Positions 17,803-26,338 of a DNA stretch of 64,000 bases are shown here, in pieces. The stretch is from positions 930,001-994,000 of the forward strand of contig NZ_JPJI01000032.1 of NCBI RefSeq assembly GCF_000732625.1, written 5' to 3'. A model generated the notes under the pieces. That model did not search any database. It was not told the DNA's origin and was given only the letters and a program-made list of their open reading frames with translations. The first letter of the stretch is position 1, and each line of letters begins with the position of its first letter. The translations under genes and the position numbers were made by a program. Source of the DNA: Nonlabens ulvanivorans. GTDB lineage: Bacteria; Bacteroidota; Bacteroidia; Flavobacteriales; Flavobacteriaceae.

Positions 17803-18886
17803 CTCTTCTAATACTAAACGCAGCTATCGATTTGCAATTAGATCATCTCTATTTATTACAATAGTTTTTGGTCTATTATTGCTATTGTTCCATCTTATTT
17901 TTGATCTTGAGTTTAAAAAATGGTGGCATGAACTGATCATGGTTTTGCTTCTTTTTTCTAGTTCCTTTTTTATAATACAATATCGTGTACAGCGATTTAT
18001 ATATCGTCGTATTAAAAAGATTTATGAGGATGTAAGTCTTTTAGAAACCAGCAGTTTTACAGATCGAGAGATTGCGACAGATATGCGTACATTAACAGAG
18101 CAGGTAGAGCGATTTGCAAAAGATAAAAAGATAGAAATTGAAACTTTGAAAGTTAGAGAAGCTTATAGAAAAGAATTCTTAGGTAATATCTCTCACGAAC
18201 TTAAAACGCCACTTTTTACAGTACAAGGCTATATTGACACACTTATTGACGGAGCTCATAAAGATAAAGCCATACGTAAAAAGTATTTACAAAGAGCACA
18301 AAAAGGTGTGGAACGACTAACCTATATCGTTAAAGATATGGACATGATTACAAAGCTAGAGGTAGGCGACATGTCTCTAGAGGTGATAGATTTTGATATT
18401 GTAGAATTAGTGCAACAAGTCTTTGATCAATTTGAGATGAAGGCCGCAAAAAAGAACATTTCTCTAACCTTTGATATGGATTATACAGATCCTATTATAG
18501 TTTTTGCAGATCAAGAACGCATACAACAAGTGATTGCCAATCTAGTTGTTAATTCTATCAAATACGGTAAGCAAAACGGTACAACAGAGATAGCCATTGA
18601 AGATCTTATAAATAATAAAGTGATCGTTAGAGTTACAGACAATGGCGAGGGAATTAAGGCAGAATTTATACCACGATTATTTGAGCGATTCTTTAGAGTA
18701 GATCAAAGTGGTTCTCGTCGTGAAGGTGGATCTGGTTTAGGTCTAGCTATAGTAAAACACATTATAGAAGCCCATAATGAGAGCATCTATGTGGATAGTG
18801 AGCCTGGTATCGGTTCGGAGTTTTCGTTTACGTTAGAAAAAGTCTCTGATAATATATCAGATATTGAAGTAGTAGTTGAAGAGTAG
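17792..18886 (+). CDS. Sensor histidine kinase (PhoR-like)
   Basis: 364 residues. Two adjacent N-terminal membrane helices (about 18-37 and 47-63) are separated by a very short loop, so there is almost no periplasmic sensor domain. HisKA phospho-acceptor His135 (GNISHELKTP), N box around Asn254 (LVVNSIKYG), G1 DNGEGI (283-288) and G2 GGSGLGLAI (312-320). It phosphorylates the response regulator encoded just upstream with 11-bp overlap. The last 100 bp overlap the antiparallel MurG-like gene; the catalytic boxes all lie before the overlap. Confidence 0.93.
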   Translation: MSNNSSNTKRSYRFAIRSSLFITIVFGLLLLLFHLIFDLEFKKWWHELIMVLLLFSSSFFIIQYRVQRFIYRRIKKIYEDVSLLETSSFTDREIATDMRTLTEQVERFAKDKKIEIETLKVREAYRKEFLGNISHELKTPLFTVQGYIDTLIDGAHKDKAIRKKYLQRAQKGVERLTYIVKDMDMITKLEVGDMSLEVIDFDIVELVQQVFDQFEMKAAKKNISLTFDMDYTDPIIVFADQERIQQVIANLVVNSIKYGKQNGTTEIAIEDLINNKVIVRVTDNGEGIKAEFIPRLFERFFRVDQSGSRREGGSGLGLAIVKHIIEAHNESIYVDSEPGIGSEFSFTLEKVSDNISDIEVVVEE

Positions 18887-19899
18887 ATAGAATCTAATCC
18901 TTTATAAAGTTTTATTTTTTCTAACATCTCAATTTTAAAATCTTCTTGACTGGCAAAAGGAACAATGCCTTGATCATCTAATGATTGAGCGAGATACTCT
19001 TGTTCAAACTGTCCAGGTGTAGGTATAAAGAAAGCTTTTTTCCCTAGTTTATGTAGATCCATAATGGTAGTGTAACCACTGCGACTTAAGATGATATCAC
19101 TGCGATCTAGAGCCTTTTGTAATCCTTCGGTAGATAAATAATTATAATAGGTGATATCACCTTTCTTTTCCATTTGTTGTTTTCCACTTACGTTACCTGC
19201 AATAAAAAGTACCTCGCCACTAAAACGTTTCACTTCGCTTAATAATTTACGTTCTAAAATACTACGTTGAGGTTCTGGACCAGAGAGAAGAACCATTAAA
19301 TCGTATTTTATCTGTGATTTAGGATTGCGTTCAAACCTACTTAATGGTCCCAGATAAACTTTAAAAATATCGTCATCGGTATGTTGAGATAATAATCCAG
19401 ATAAATTCTGTATACCATCTACATCGGGTATCCAACAATAATCAAACTTTTTTATATAATGCAAGTGTAGTTGGGTGCTTAACCAAGTCGTTGAGCCCGA
19501 TAATACTTGCAATTGATGTGTGATAATCACACTAGGAATAATTTTACTATACAAGCCTAATCTATTGTCCGATATAACACCGTCTAATTGATGATGCGCA
19601 ATTAACTCAGCTAGCATCAAGTGTTCTTTACGTATAGCATTCCAGATTTTAGGAGAGTCCTTAAGTAATTTAAGTTTTAAGAATTGTCCTTTTTCTGGAT
19701 ACGAAATCTCATAACTAGGTAATTCAATAAATTTTAATCTCGGAAATTCTTTTTTTAATAGTTCTAAAGCCATTCCATCGCTTGCTATGATAGGGTTGTC
19801 ACCATTTCTGATAATAGCATTGATGATAGGAATACAACGAGTTGCATGACCTAATCCCCAATTTAGTGGTGCAACCAGAATGTTTTTAGATATTTGCAT
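18787..19899 (-). CDS. MurG-like glycosyltransferase family protein
   Basis: 370 residues from the ATG at 19899. The longest frame starts at a TTG that is part of a TATATTTG promoter box, so it was rejected. GT-B fold: NWGLGHATR near the N terminus is the acceptor-site glycine loop and LSRSGYTTIMDL in the C-terminal half resembles the nucleotide-sugar site of MurG-type enzymes. No membrane segment. The donor and acceptor are unknown; such proteins are often annotated as UDP-GlcNAc-transferase-like in flavobacteria. Its last about 33 residues (Ser/Thr/Glu-rich) are encoded antisense to the histidine-kinase 3' end and may be a late extension. Confidence 0.82.
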   Translation of the reverse strand: MQISKNILVAPLNWGLGHATRCIPIINAIIRNGDNPIIASDGMALELLKKEFPRLKFIELPSYEISYPEKGQFLKLKLLKDSPKIWNAIRKEHLMLAELIAHHQLDGVISDNRLGLYSKIIPSVIITHQLQVLSGSTTWLSTQLHLHYIKKFDYCWIPDVDGIQNLSGLLSQHTDDDIFKVYLGPLSRFERNPKSQIKYDLMVLLSGPEPQRSILERKLLSEVKRFSGEVLFIAGNVSGKQQMEKKGDITYYNYLSTEGLQKALDRSDIILSRSGYTTIMDLHKLGKKAFFIPTPGQFEQEYLAQSLDDQGIVPFASQEDFKIEMLEKIKLYKGLDSIYSSTTTSISDILSETFSNVNENSEPIPGSLST

Positions 19900-19902
19900 A
19901 TT

Positions 19903-19910
19903 CAAATATA
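19903..19910 (-). promoter_or_regulatory. -7 promoter box of the MurG-like gene
   Basis: TATATTTG on the minus strand, only 3 bp before the ATG at 19899, which predicts a leaderless or nearly leaderless mRNA. Confidence 0.65.
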
Positions 19911-19967
19911 AGTGTCTTTAAACCATAAGGGTTTAAGGATTAATTATCCATCTATTAAATAATTGTA

Positions 19968-20636
19968 TTGGGATCTAAGAATAAATTAAAGCGATTTAAC
20001 GAAAACGAAACATTCGATAACGTTATTCAACCTACTCGGGAAGAGATGACTACTGCTTTTGAGTGGAAAGGTAAATGGGCTACATTTTTTAAAAACGATA
20101 ATCCTATAACCTTAGAATTAGGTTGTGGTAAAGGAGAATATACCATTGACCTAGCACGCAAATACCCTAACCGTAATTTTATAGGTGTAGATATAAAAGG
20201 TGCTCGTTTCTGGCGTGGTGCAAAAACAGCTATTGAGGAAGGACTCACTAATGTCGCTTTTTTGAGAACTCAAATAGAACTAGTTGAGTATGCTTTTGGA
20301 AAGAATGAGATAGATGAAATATGGATTACTTTTCCAGATCCACAAATAAAATATAAGCGCACTAAGCACCGCATGACTAATCCAGAATTTTTATCTAAGT
20401 ATAAAAACATTCTTGTAGAAGGTGGATTTATTAATCTCAAAACAGATTCTGAGTTTATGCATGGTTATACATTGGGTTTATTGCAAGGACTAGGTGAAGA
20501 TATTGTCTTTGCGCATCATGACATCTATACACACACTGAAGCGCCTGAAGAAGTAGTAAGTACCCAGACTTTTTATGAAAAGCAGTATCTTGAGCAAGGT
20601 AAAGCCATAACTTACCTTAAATTTAGACTGCGATAA
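19968..20636 (+). CDS. trmB: tRNA (guanine-N7-)-methyltransferase
   Basis: 222 residues, SAM-dependent enzyme making m7G46 in tRNA. SAM loop LELGCGKGEY (49-58); the family motif TFPDPQIKYKRTKHR follows. The start is a TTG at 19968: homologues begin MGSKNKLKRF, and this codon precedes GSKNKLKRF exactly, so a TTG start is well supported. The LysE-type transporter gene starts at the very next base after the stop. Confidence 0.93.
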   Translation: MGSKNKLKRFNENETFDNVIQPTREEMTTAFEWKGKWATFFKNDNPITLELGCGKGEYTIDLARKYPNRNFIGVDIKGARFWRGAKTAIEEGLTNVAFLRTQIELVEYAFGKNEIDEIWITFPDPQIKYKRTKHRMTNPEFLSKYKNILVEGGFINLKTDSEFMHGYTLGLLQGLGEDIVFAHHDIYTHTEAPEEVVSTQTFYEKQYLEQGKAITYLKFRLR

Positions 20637-21266
20637 ATGATTACGTTTTTACATTTTATTTTTGGTTTTTGTGTCGGTTTTGTAGGAGTCATTCCTCCAG
20701 GATTATTGAATTTAACAGCTGCTAAAATAAGTGTAAAACAAAGTAGACGAGCCGCAGTCGTATTTGCCTTAGGTGCCGCTGTTGTTGTAATTGCGCAGGT
20801 TTATGTAGGAGTGTTTTTTTCTAAATTGCTTAATGATAATCCAGAGATTTTAATTACTCTTGAAAAATTTGCGATTGCCGTTTTTATAGCCTTATCTATT
20901 TTCTTTTTTATAAAAGCTAGACTGGATAATTCTCCAGAAATACAACCAGTAGATAAATCAGATGTAAAGCTTTTTAGTCAAGGTATTATTTTGTCAGCAT
21001 TAAATATTTTCCCGATTCCTTTTTACATAGGTTTTAGCTCGTTCCTTGCAGGTCGCGGTCTATTTACCTTTGAATATCCCATGGCTCATTTGTTTATACT
21101 AGGTGCTTCTATGGGGACTTTTATGATGCTGTTTGCATACATCAAATATGTTAAGAAATTTGGTTTTGACAGTCATACATTTGCTAGTAAAATCAATTAT
21201 CTACTTTCCGCTTTAACCATGGTCATTGCCTTATTCACTTTAATACGTATTTATGAAATCTTCTAA
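20637..21266 (+). CDS. LysE/RhtB-family transporter
   Basis: 209 residues with six hydrophobic helices. The N-terminal helix GFVGVIPPGLLNLTAAKISV carries the PPG-type motif of the LysE amino-acid exporter superfamily. Likely an inner-membrane efflux protein for amino acids or other small molecules; the substrate is unknown. It directly abuts trmB and overlaps the next gene by 14 bp, so the three form one operon. Confidence 0.85.
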   Translation: MITFLHFIFGFCVGFVGVIPPGLLNLTAAKISVKQSRRAAVVFALGAAVVVIAQVYVGVFFSKLLNDNPEILITLEKFAIAVFIALSIFFFIKARLDNSPEIQPVDKSDVKLFSQGIILSALNIFPIPFYIGFSSFLAGRGLFTFEYPMAHLFILGASMGTFMMLFAYIKYVKKFGFDSHTFASKINYLLSALTMVIALFTLIRIYEIF

Positions 21267-21597
21267 TGATTTTTATGATCGTGTTTTTAAGGTAGTAAGA
21301 CTAATTCCTTATGGTCGTGTCACTAGTTATGGCGCCATAGCACGATATATTGGTGCGCCGCGCAGTAGTAGGACAGTAGGGTATGCTATGAATGCTAGTC
21401 ACAATGTGCCAGGCATACCAGCGCAACGCGTTGTAAATCGCAATGGTTTATTAACGGGTAAGCACCATTTTCAGGGCACTAATCTTATGCAACAACTTTT
21501 AGAAAGTGAAGGGATCACTGTAATCGAGGATCAAATTCAAAATTTCAAAGAAATCTATTGGGATCCTAATCTAGAGTTACCTGATTTTAAAGAATAA
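21253..21597 (+). CDS. Alkyltransferase-like (ATL) DNA-binding protein, MGMT family without active cysteine
   Basis: 114 residues matching only the DNA-binding domain of O6-alkylguanine-DNA alkyltransferase. The helix-turn-helix part is PYGRVTSYGAIARYIG (20-35) and the arginine-finger/RVVNRNG part follows. The active-site PCHR is here PAQR (residues 56-59), so both the acceptor cysteine and the following histidine are missing. Such ATL proteins bind alkylated guanine and hand the lesion to nucleotide excision repair. It overlaps the LysE-type gene by 14 bp. Confidence 0.88.
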   Translation: MKSSNDFYDRVFKVVRLIPYGRVTSYGAIARYIGAPRSSRTVGYAMNASHNVPGIPAQRVVNRNGLLTGKHHFQGTNLMQQLLESEGITVIEDQIQNFKEIYWDPNLELPDFKE

Positions 21598-21615
21598 TAG
21601 AGGTTATTTTGACTT

Positions 21616-21631
21616 CGCTTTCGCGAAAGCG
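21616..21631. repeat. Dispersed palindrome, exact 16-bp copy (intergenic)
   Basis: CGCTTTCGCGAAAGCG followed by TAATTC, between the ATL gene and apbC. Confidence 0.95.
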
Positions 21632-21695
21632 TAATTCTTAACAACAGATTATCAGTTTCTTATTTAGATTGCTTTTAATTAAGTGTCTTGCTGCT

Positions 21696-21703
21696 TATCT
21701 TTG
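21696..21703 (+). promoter_or_regulatory. -7 promoter box of apbC
   Basis: TATCTTTG (TAnnTTTG), 18 bp before the apbC ATG. Confidence 0.55.
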
Positions 21704-21721
21704 TAGTATTCTAAAGAAGCT

Positions 21722-22861
21722 ATGAAAATAGAAAAACAACAAGTAATGAAGGCGCTAGAAACCATATCGGTTCCTGGTCATGGACAAAATATGGTAGAAA
21801 GTGGTGCCATTAAAAACGTACTCGTTTTTGGAGATGAGGTAGTGGTAGATGTCACTATTGATAATCCTAGCTTACAAGCTAAAAAAAAGACAGAGGTTTC
21901 TATTCTACAAGCTATTCATAAAGAGGTTTATGAAAAAGCTCAGATTAAAGTAAATCTTAAAGTAGAAGCACCTGTTACTGAAAACAAGGCTCCAGAAATT
22001 AAAGGAAAAGCGATTCCTGGTATTGATAATATTATCGCTGTGGCCTCTGGAAAAGGTGGTGTAGGGAAATCTACCGTAACTGCAAATCTAGCAGTGTCAC
22101 TTGCAAAAATGGGCTTTAAAGTAGGATTACTAGATGCAGATATCTATGGTCCTAGTGCTACCATAATGTTTGATGTAGTAAATGAAAAGCCACTATCGGT
22201 TAATGTAGATGGTAAATCTAAAATGAAGCCCGTGGAGAGTTATGGGGTTAAGATCCTTTCCATAGGATTCTTTACACAACCAGATCAGGCGGTCGTATGG
22301 CGAGGACCTATGGCTGCAAAGGCTTTAAATCAGATGATTTTTGATGCTGCATGGGGTAATTTAGATTTTCTAGTAGTCGATTTACCGCCAGGTACGGGAG
22401 ATATTCACTTATCAATAATGCAATCATTACCATTAACAGGTGCTGTTGTTGTTAGTACTCCACAGACTGTTGCTCTTGCAGATGCTCGTAAAGGTGTTGC
22501 AATGTTTCAACAAGAAAGCATAAATGTACCTGTATTAGGGATCATTGAGAATATGGCTTATTTCACACCACCAGAATTACCAGAGAATAAATATCATATT
22601 TTTGGTAAAGATGGAGCAAGGCACCTAGCAGAAGATCTTAAAGTACCATTCTTAGGAGAGTTACCTTTATTACAAAGTATAAGAGAAGCAGGTGATGTAG
22701 GTCGTCCGGCGGCTATGCAAGAAGGAACTGAAATAGAATCTGCTTTTACAGAGATCACTAAAAACGTTGTAGAGCAAACTGTGCGACGCAACAGTGCTTT
22801 ACCACCTACGAGAGCGATAGAAATAACAACTATGGCAGGTTGTAGTGCAGTAAATAAATAA
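21722..22861 (+). CDS. apbC: Mrp/NBP35-family iron-sulfur carrier ATPase
   Basis: 379 residues. An N-terminal MIP18/DUF59 domain (about 1-85) precedes a P-loop NTPase with the deviant Walker A GKGGVGKS (110-117) and DADIYGPSA. It carries and delivers Fe-S clusters to apoproteins. It is followed after 4 bp by a NifU-like scaffold gene, so the two form an Fe-S assembly unit. Own -7 box upstream and a terminator after the second gene. Confidence 0.93.
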   Translation: MKIEKQQVMKALETISVPGHGQNMVESGAIKNVLVFGDEVVVDVTIDNPSLQAKKKTEVSILQAIHKEVYEKAQIKVNLKVEAPVTENKAPEIKGKAIPGIDNIIAVASGKGGVGKSTVTANLAVSLAKMGFKVGLLDADIYGPSATIMFDVVNEKPLSVNVDGKSKMKPVESYGVKILSIGFFTQPDQAVVWRGPMAAKALNQMIFDAAWGNLDFLVVDLPPGTGDIHLSIMQSLPLTGAVVVSTPQTVALADARKGVAMFQQESINVPVLGIIENMAYFTPPELPENKYHIFGKDGARHLAEDLKVPFLGELPLLQSIREAGDVGRPAAMQEGTEIESAFTEITKNVVEQTVRRNSALPPTRAIEITTMAGCSAVNK

Positions 22862-22865
22862 AATT

Positions 22866-23147
22866 ATGACAGGAACCGAACTTAAGGCCGCTGTTGAAGC
22901 TGGGCTAGAAGAAATCAGACCTTTTTTACAACGCGACGCTGGTGATATCGAGCTCGTAGATATTAAAGATGATAAATATGTCACAGTACGCTTGTTGGGA
23001 ACTTGTGTCGGTTGTCATGTAAATCAGATGACTTTAAAGTCTGGTGTGGAACTCACCGTTAAGAAACACGCTCCTCAAATAGAAAGTGTAATAGACATTT
23101 CTGGTCAGGATTTAAAAGAAGAATATCGTGATAATATAGAGTTGTAA
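22866..23147 (+). CDS. NifU C-terminal domain Fe-S scaffold protein
   Basis: 93 residues, a stand-alone NifU-like C-terminal domain. The cluster-binding CxxC is Cys47 and Cys50 in LGTCVGCHVNQMTLK. Acts as scaffold or carrier of Fe-S clusters, probably with the ATPase encoded 4 bp upstream. Confidence 0.92.
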   Translation: MTGTELKAAVEAGLEEIRPFLQRDAGDIELVDIKDDKYVTVRLLGTCVGCHVNQMTLKSGVELTVKKHAPQIESVIDISGQDLKEEYRDNIEL

Positions 23148-23161
23148 ACTCTATCAAGCAT

Positions 23162-23194
23162 AAAAAAGCCGATTCGTATGAATCGGCTTTTTTT
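23162..23194 (+). terminator. Rho-independent terminator after apbC-nifU unit
   Basis: Stem AAAAAAGCCGATTC/GAATCGGCTTTTTT with a 4-nt loop; the A/T flanks also suit the convergent gcdH gene. Confidence 0.92.
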
Positions 23195-23218
23195 ATGATG
23201 TAATTTGTCTATTAGTAA

Positions 23219-24397
23219 TTAAGAAAAGGCGTTTTCTCCAGTAATATCTAAACCTGTTATTAATAAATGAATGTCGTGAGTACCTTCATAAGTTATAACA
23301 CTTTCTAGGTTCATAGAGTGACGCATAATGCTATACTCGCCAGTAATTCCCATACCACCTAACATTTGTCTTGCTTCTCTAGCTATGTTGATGGCTATTT
23401 CTACATTATTACGTTTAGCCATAGAGATTTGAGCACTAGTCGCCTTTCCTTGCTCACGCAGTACACCTAATCGCCAAGCTAGCAATTGGGCTTTAGTGAT
23501 TTCAGTAATCATTTCTGCGAGCTTCTTTTGCTGTAATTGGAAACCAGCGATTGGTTTGCCAAACTGTATGCGTTCTTTTGAATATCTTAGTGCTGTGTCA
23601 TAGCAATCCATAGCTGCACCTATCGCGCCCCATGCAATCCCAAAACGGGCACTATCTAGACAACTTAATGGTGCGCCTAGTCCACTGCGCCCTGGTAAAA
23701 TATTTGATTTAGGAACTTTTACATCTTGAAAAATTAATTCTCCTGTAGCACTTGCTCTTAAAGACCATTTATTATGGGTTTCTGGTGTTGTAAATCCTTC
23801 CATTCCACGTTCTACTAAAAGGCCATGAATACGATCATTTTCATCCTTTGCCCATACAACAGCAACATCGCAAAATGGACTGTTAGATATCCATAGTTTT
23901 GCACCGTTAAGTATGACATGATCACCAGCATCTTTAAAACGAGTAACCATTCCGCTAGGATTAGATCCATGATCTGGCTCTGTTAAGCCAAAGGACCCCA
24001 TAAACTCACCACTAGCTAATTTAGGTAGAAATTTTTGTTTTTGCTCTTCAGTACCATATTTCCATATAGGATACATTACTAAAGAAGATTGAACAGATGC
24101 AGTAGAGCGCACTCCACTATCACCGCGTTCTATTTCTTGCATGATTAAACCATATGAAATCTGATCCAATCCAGCTCCACCATACTCTTCTGGTATATAA
24201 GGTCCGAATGCACCAATGGAAGCAAGTCCTGGAATAATACTTTTAGGAAACTTTGCATCTTGTGCTGCCTGTTCAATGATAGGGGAAACGTCACGCTTGA
24301 CCCATGCACGGGCAGCATCACGTATCATTATATGTTCCTCAGTTAAAAGGTCGTCCAGGTTATAATAATCTGGTGCTTCAAATAAGTCTGGTTTCAT
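23219..24397 (-). CDS. Glutaryl-CoA dehydrogenase-type acyl-CoA dehydrogenase
   Basis: 392 residues, FAD-dependent acyl-CoA dehydrogenase. The flavin/substrate segment FGLTEPDHGSNPSGM and the catalytic glutamate Glu371 in TYEGTHDIH are present. GVRSTASVQSSLVMYPI resembles glutaryl-CoA dehydrogenase, which oxidises and decarboxylates glutaryl-CoA to crotonyl-CoA in lysine breakdown. It would pass electrons to the electron-transfer flavoprotein (etfBA at 55.9-57.7 kb). The upstream methyltransferase gene is on the same strand but 56 bp away. The substrate assignment is by resemblance. Confidence 0.87.
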   Translation of the reverse strand: MKPDLFEAPDYYNLDDLLTEEHIMIRDAARAWVKRDVSPIIEQAAQDAKFPKSIIPGLASIGAFGPYIPEEYGGAGLDQISYGLIMQEIERGDSGVRSTASVQSSLVMYPIWKYGTEEQKQKFLPKLASGEFMGSFGLTEPDHGSNPSGMVTRFKDAGDHVILNGAKLWISNSPFCDVAVVWAKDENDRIHGLLVERGMEGFTTPETHNKWSLRASATGELIFQDVKVPKSNILPGRSGLGAPLSCLDSARFGIAWGAIGAAMDCYDTALRYSKERIQFGKPIAGFQLQQKKLAEMITEITKAQLLAWRLGVLREQGKATSAQISMAKRNNVEIAINIAREARQMLGGMGITGEYSIMRHSMNLESVITYEGTHDIHLLITGLDITGENAFS

Positions 24398-24453
24398 CGT
24401 TTCAATCGTTTTCGTAAATATACTTTTCTTAAGTCAGATGCTCAAAGTGTTGC

Positions 24454-25182
24454 TTACATTTTTAAATAGAAATCTCTGACTAGGTTAATATAGTCTGTAG
24501 TGTAAAGGTGTCTACTTATTTCAATAGTGAGTAGGTCTGGTTTTATCTCGCTTTCGCAAAAGCGTAATTCTAATAAGCTTCTCTTGATTGGGCTAGATTC
24601 TGTCCCTTTAACATGTGTGATTCGAGCTGGAAAGAGTTTGTAATGTGCCGCAATACCTAAGAAATGACGCTCTCTGTCGATAGGTATAACACATGCAAAA
24701 ATCCCATCCTCATCTAGTAACTTATAAACTCCATAGATGAGTTCCTCAAAGGGTAGGGCATCATCAAAACGTGCTTGCTCTCGATTTTTTTTAATATCGG
24801 TGTCTGTTGTAATATTACTAGAGTTAAAAAATGGTGGATTGCTTATGATTAAATCGTAAGTCTCATCTATTTCTTCAAAAAACTCTTGAAACGAAGCATG
24901 AAAACAGAACAATCGATCACCCCATGGGCTGTTTTCAAAGTTAGTAGCGGCTTGCTCAAAAGCGTCTTCATCTAGTTCTACAGCTTCTATCTGTGCGCTA
25001 TGAAAACGTTGTGCCATCATTAAAGAAATAACACCAGTTCCAGCTCCTATGTCTAATATACGATCGGGATCTGGAGTGCTGTCTTCGCTGGCCCATGCTC
25101 CTAAAAGTACGCCATCTGTACCTATTTTTTGAGCACAACGATCTTGAGCTACTTCAAATTCTTTGAATTTAAAAATGCTCAT
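24454..25182 (-). CDS. tRNA1(Val) (adenine37-N6)-methyltransferase-like protein
   Basis: 242 residues, SAM-dependent methyltransferase of the TrmN6/YfiC group. SAM motif DIGAGTG (44-50) and the N6-adenine catalytic motif NPPF (115-118). The start MSIFKFKEFEVAQDRCAQKIGTDG is typical. It follows rimM after 6 bp on the same strand, so rpsP-rimM-methyltransferase form one operon. A one-mismatch palindrome encodes RFCESE in the C-terminal part. Confidence 0.88.
   Translation of the reverse strand: MSIFKFKEFEVAQDRCAQKIGTDGVLLGAWASEDSTPDPDRILDIGAGTGVISLMMAQRFHSAQIEAVELDEDAFEQAATNFENSPWGDRLFCFHASFQEFFEEIDETYDLIISNPPFFNSSNITTDTDIKKNREQARFDDALPFEELIYGVYKLLDEDGIFACVIPIDRERHFLGIAAHYKLFPARITHVKGTESSPIKRSLLELRFCESEIKPDLLTIEISRHLYTTDYINLVRDFYLKM
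24549..24564. repeat. Dispersed palindrome, one-mismatch copy (in coding sequence)
   Basis: CGCTTTCGCAAAAGCG followed by TAATTC, in the tRNA methyltransferase gene; same G-to-A change as the copy at 9744. Confidence 0.85.
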
Positions 25183-25188
25183 ATAGTA

Positions 25189-25719
25189 TTATTCTGTAAG
25201 GTACATTTCTATAAGACCATCAGGCGTTTCAACGGTAATGGTTTGAGTCTCACGATTTACTTCTTTTATGAAGTCATCGTTCATCGGGATTAATATTTCT
25301 ATCCCATTTTGTTCCACCTCAAATAAGGCTTGAGATGTAGTGTCATTAACTCCGGTAATAATCCCTACTTCTCCATAGTTTACATCAACCATTTTGTAAT
25401 TGATGATTTCATGAAAATAGAATTTATTTCCTTTTAATGGTGGTAAAGCTGTAAGTGGTAGGAACAAGTCGTGTTTCATTAATGCGTCTGCAGCAGCTTC
25501 ATCATCGATGTCCTCAAACCTAACCCTTAATAGGAGCGATTTGTGTAGTTGACTAGATTCAATAAAAAATGGAACCAAGTTTTTACCGATTTCGATAAAA
25601 ACTGATTCCATTTCTGTAAATAGCTCAGGTTCGTCAGTGTCTAATTTGACAAGCAACTCACCTTTAAAGCTAAATTTATTTACTATAGTACCTACGTAGA
25701 AACAATCCTTCTTACGCAT
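25189..25719 (-). CDS. rimM: Ribosome maturation factor RimM
   Basis: 176 residues, normal length. An N-terminal beta-barrel (FYVGTIVNKFSFKGELLVKLDTDEPE region) and a C-terminal PRC-type barrel (EVGIITGVNDTTSQALFEV, EILIPM) are visible. Helps 30S subunit maturation through S19. It lies 9 bp after rpsP. Confidence 0.93.
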   Translation of the reverse strand: MRKKDCFYVGTIVNKFSFKGELLVKLDTDEPELFTEMESVFIEIGKNLVPFFIESSQLHKSLLLRVRFEDIDDEAAADALMKHDLFLPLTALPPLKGNKFYFHEIINYKMVDVNYGEVGIITGVNDTTSQALFEVEQNGIEILIPMNDDFIKEVNRETQTITVETPDGLIEMYLTE

Positions 25720-25728
25720 GACTATAAT

Positions 25729-26214
25729 TTATTCTTCTTCGCTAGATGCGTCTGCAGTTTCTACTACAGGTGCATTTGCAGCGATACGAGCTTCATTGAT
25801 AGCTTTTTCTGCATCAAGTGCTTTAGCAGCAGCTGCATCAGCATCTTTTTGAAGTCCACCAGCTTTTGCAGCAATCTTAGCTTCTTTTTCAGAGGTCCAA
25901 GCGTTGAATTTTTCTTCCATTTGCTCTTCAGTAAATGCTCCTTTTTTAACACCACCTTTAAGGTGTTTTTTAAGCATTACTCCTTTATAACCTAAAATTG
26001 CACGAGCAGTATCTGTAGGTTGTGCTCCATTTTCTAACCATTTTACAGCTCCGTCAACATCAAGGTTGATTGTCGCAGGGTTAGTGTTAGGGTTGTAAGT
26101 ACCTATTTTGTCTAGATATTTACCATCTCTCTTTGAACGTGCATCTGCTGCAACGATCCAATAGAATGGTTTACCTTTCTTTCCGTGTCTCTGTAATCTA
26201 ATTTTTACTGGCAT
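25729..26214 (-). CDS. rpsP: 30S ribosomal protein S16
   Basis: 161 residues. The first about 80 are the conserved S16 fold (MPVKIRLQRHGKKGKPFY start, DKIGTYNPNT, GAQPTDTARAIL). The rest is an Ala/Lys/Glu-rich extension ending in an acidic tail, longer than the 80-90 residues of most bacteria but usual in Bacteroidetes as far as I recall. First gene of the rpsP-rimM-methyltransferase unit. Confidence 0.95.
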   Translation of the reverse strand: MPVKIRLQRHGKKGKPFYWIVAADARSKRDGKYLDKIGTYNPNTNPATINLDVDGAVKWLENGAQPTDTARAILGYKGVMLKKHLKGGVKKGAFTEEQMEEKFNAWTSEKEAKIAAKAGGLQKDADAAAAKALDAEKAINEARIAANAPVVETADASSEEE

Positions 26215-26311
26215 ATCATTAAAATTTGTGGGTGCCCGACCCTAGTTATTAATTTGAGTGTGCAAAAATATACTTATTTTAATAATGAGCAGCATATCTT
26301 TTATTTTTATT

Positions 26312-26319
26312 TACATTTG
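26312..26319 (+). promoter_or_regulatory. -7 promoter box of the lipoprotein gene at 26339
   Basis: TACATTTG (TAnnTTTG), 19 bp before the ATG at 26339; it lies inside the longest open frame and so argues for the downstream start. Confidence 0.6.
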
Positions 26320-26338
26320 CTCAAACACATTTTTAAGA

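Noticed and set aside
25764-25955. Lysine/leucine-rich frame within rpsP
   Set aside because: Shadow of the low-complexity S16 tail in another frame.
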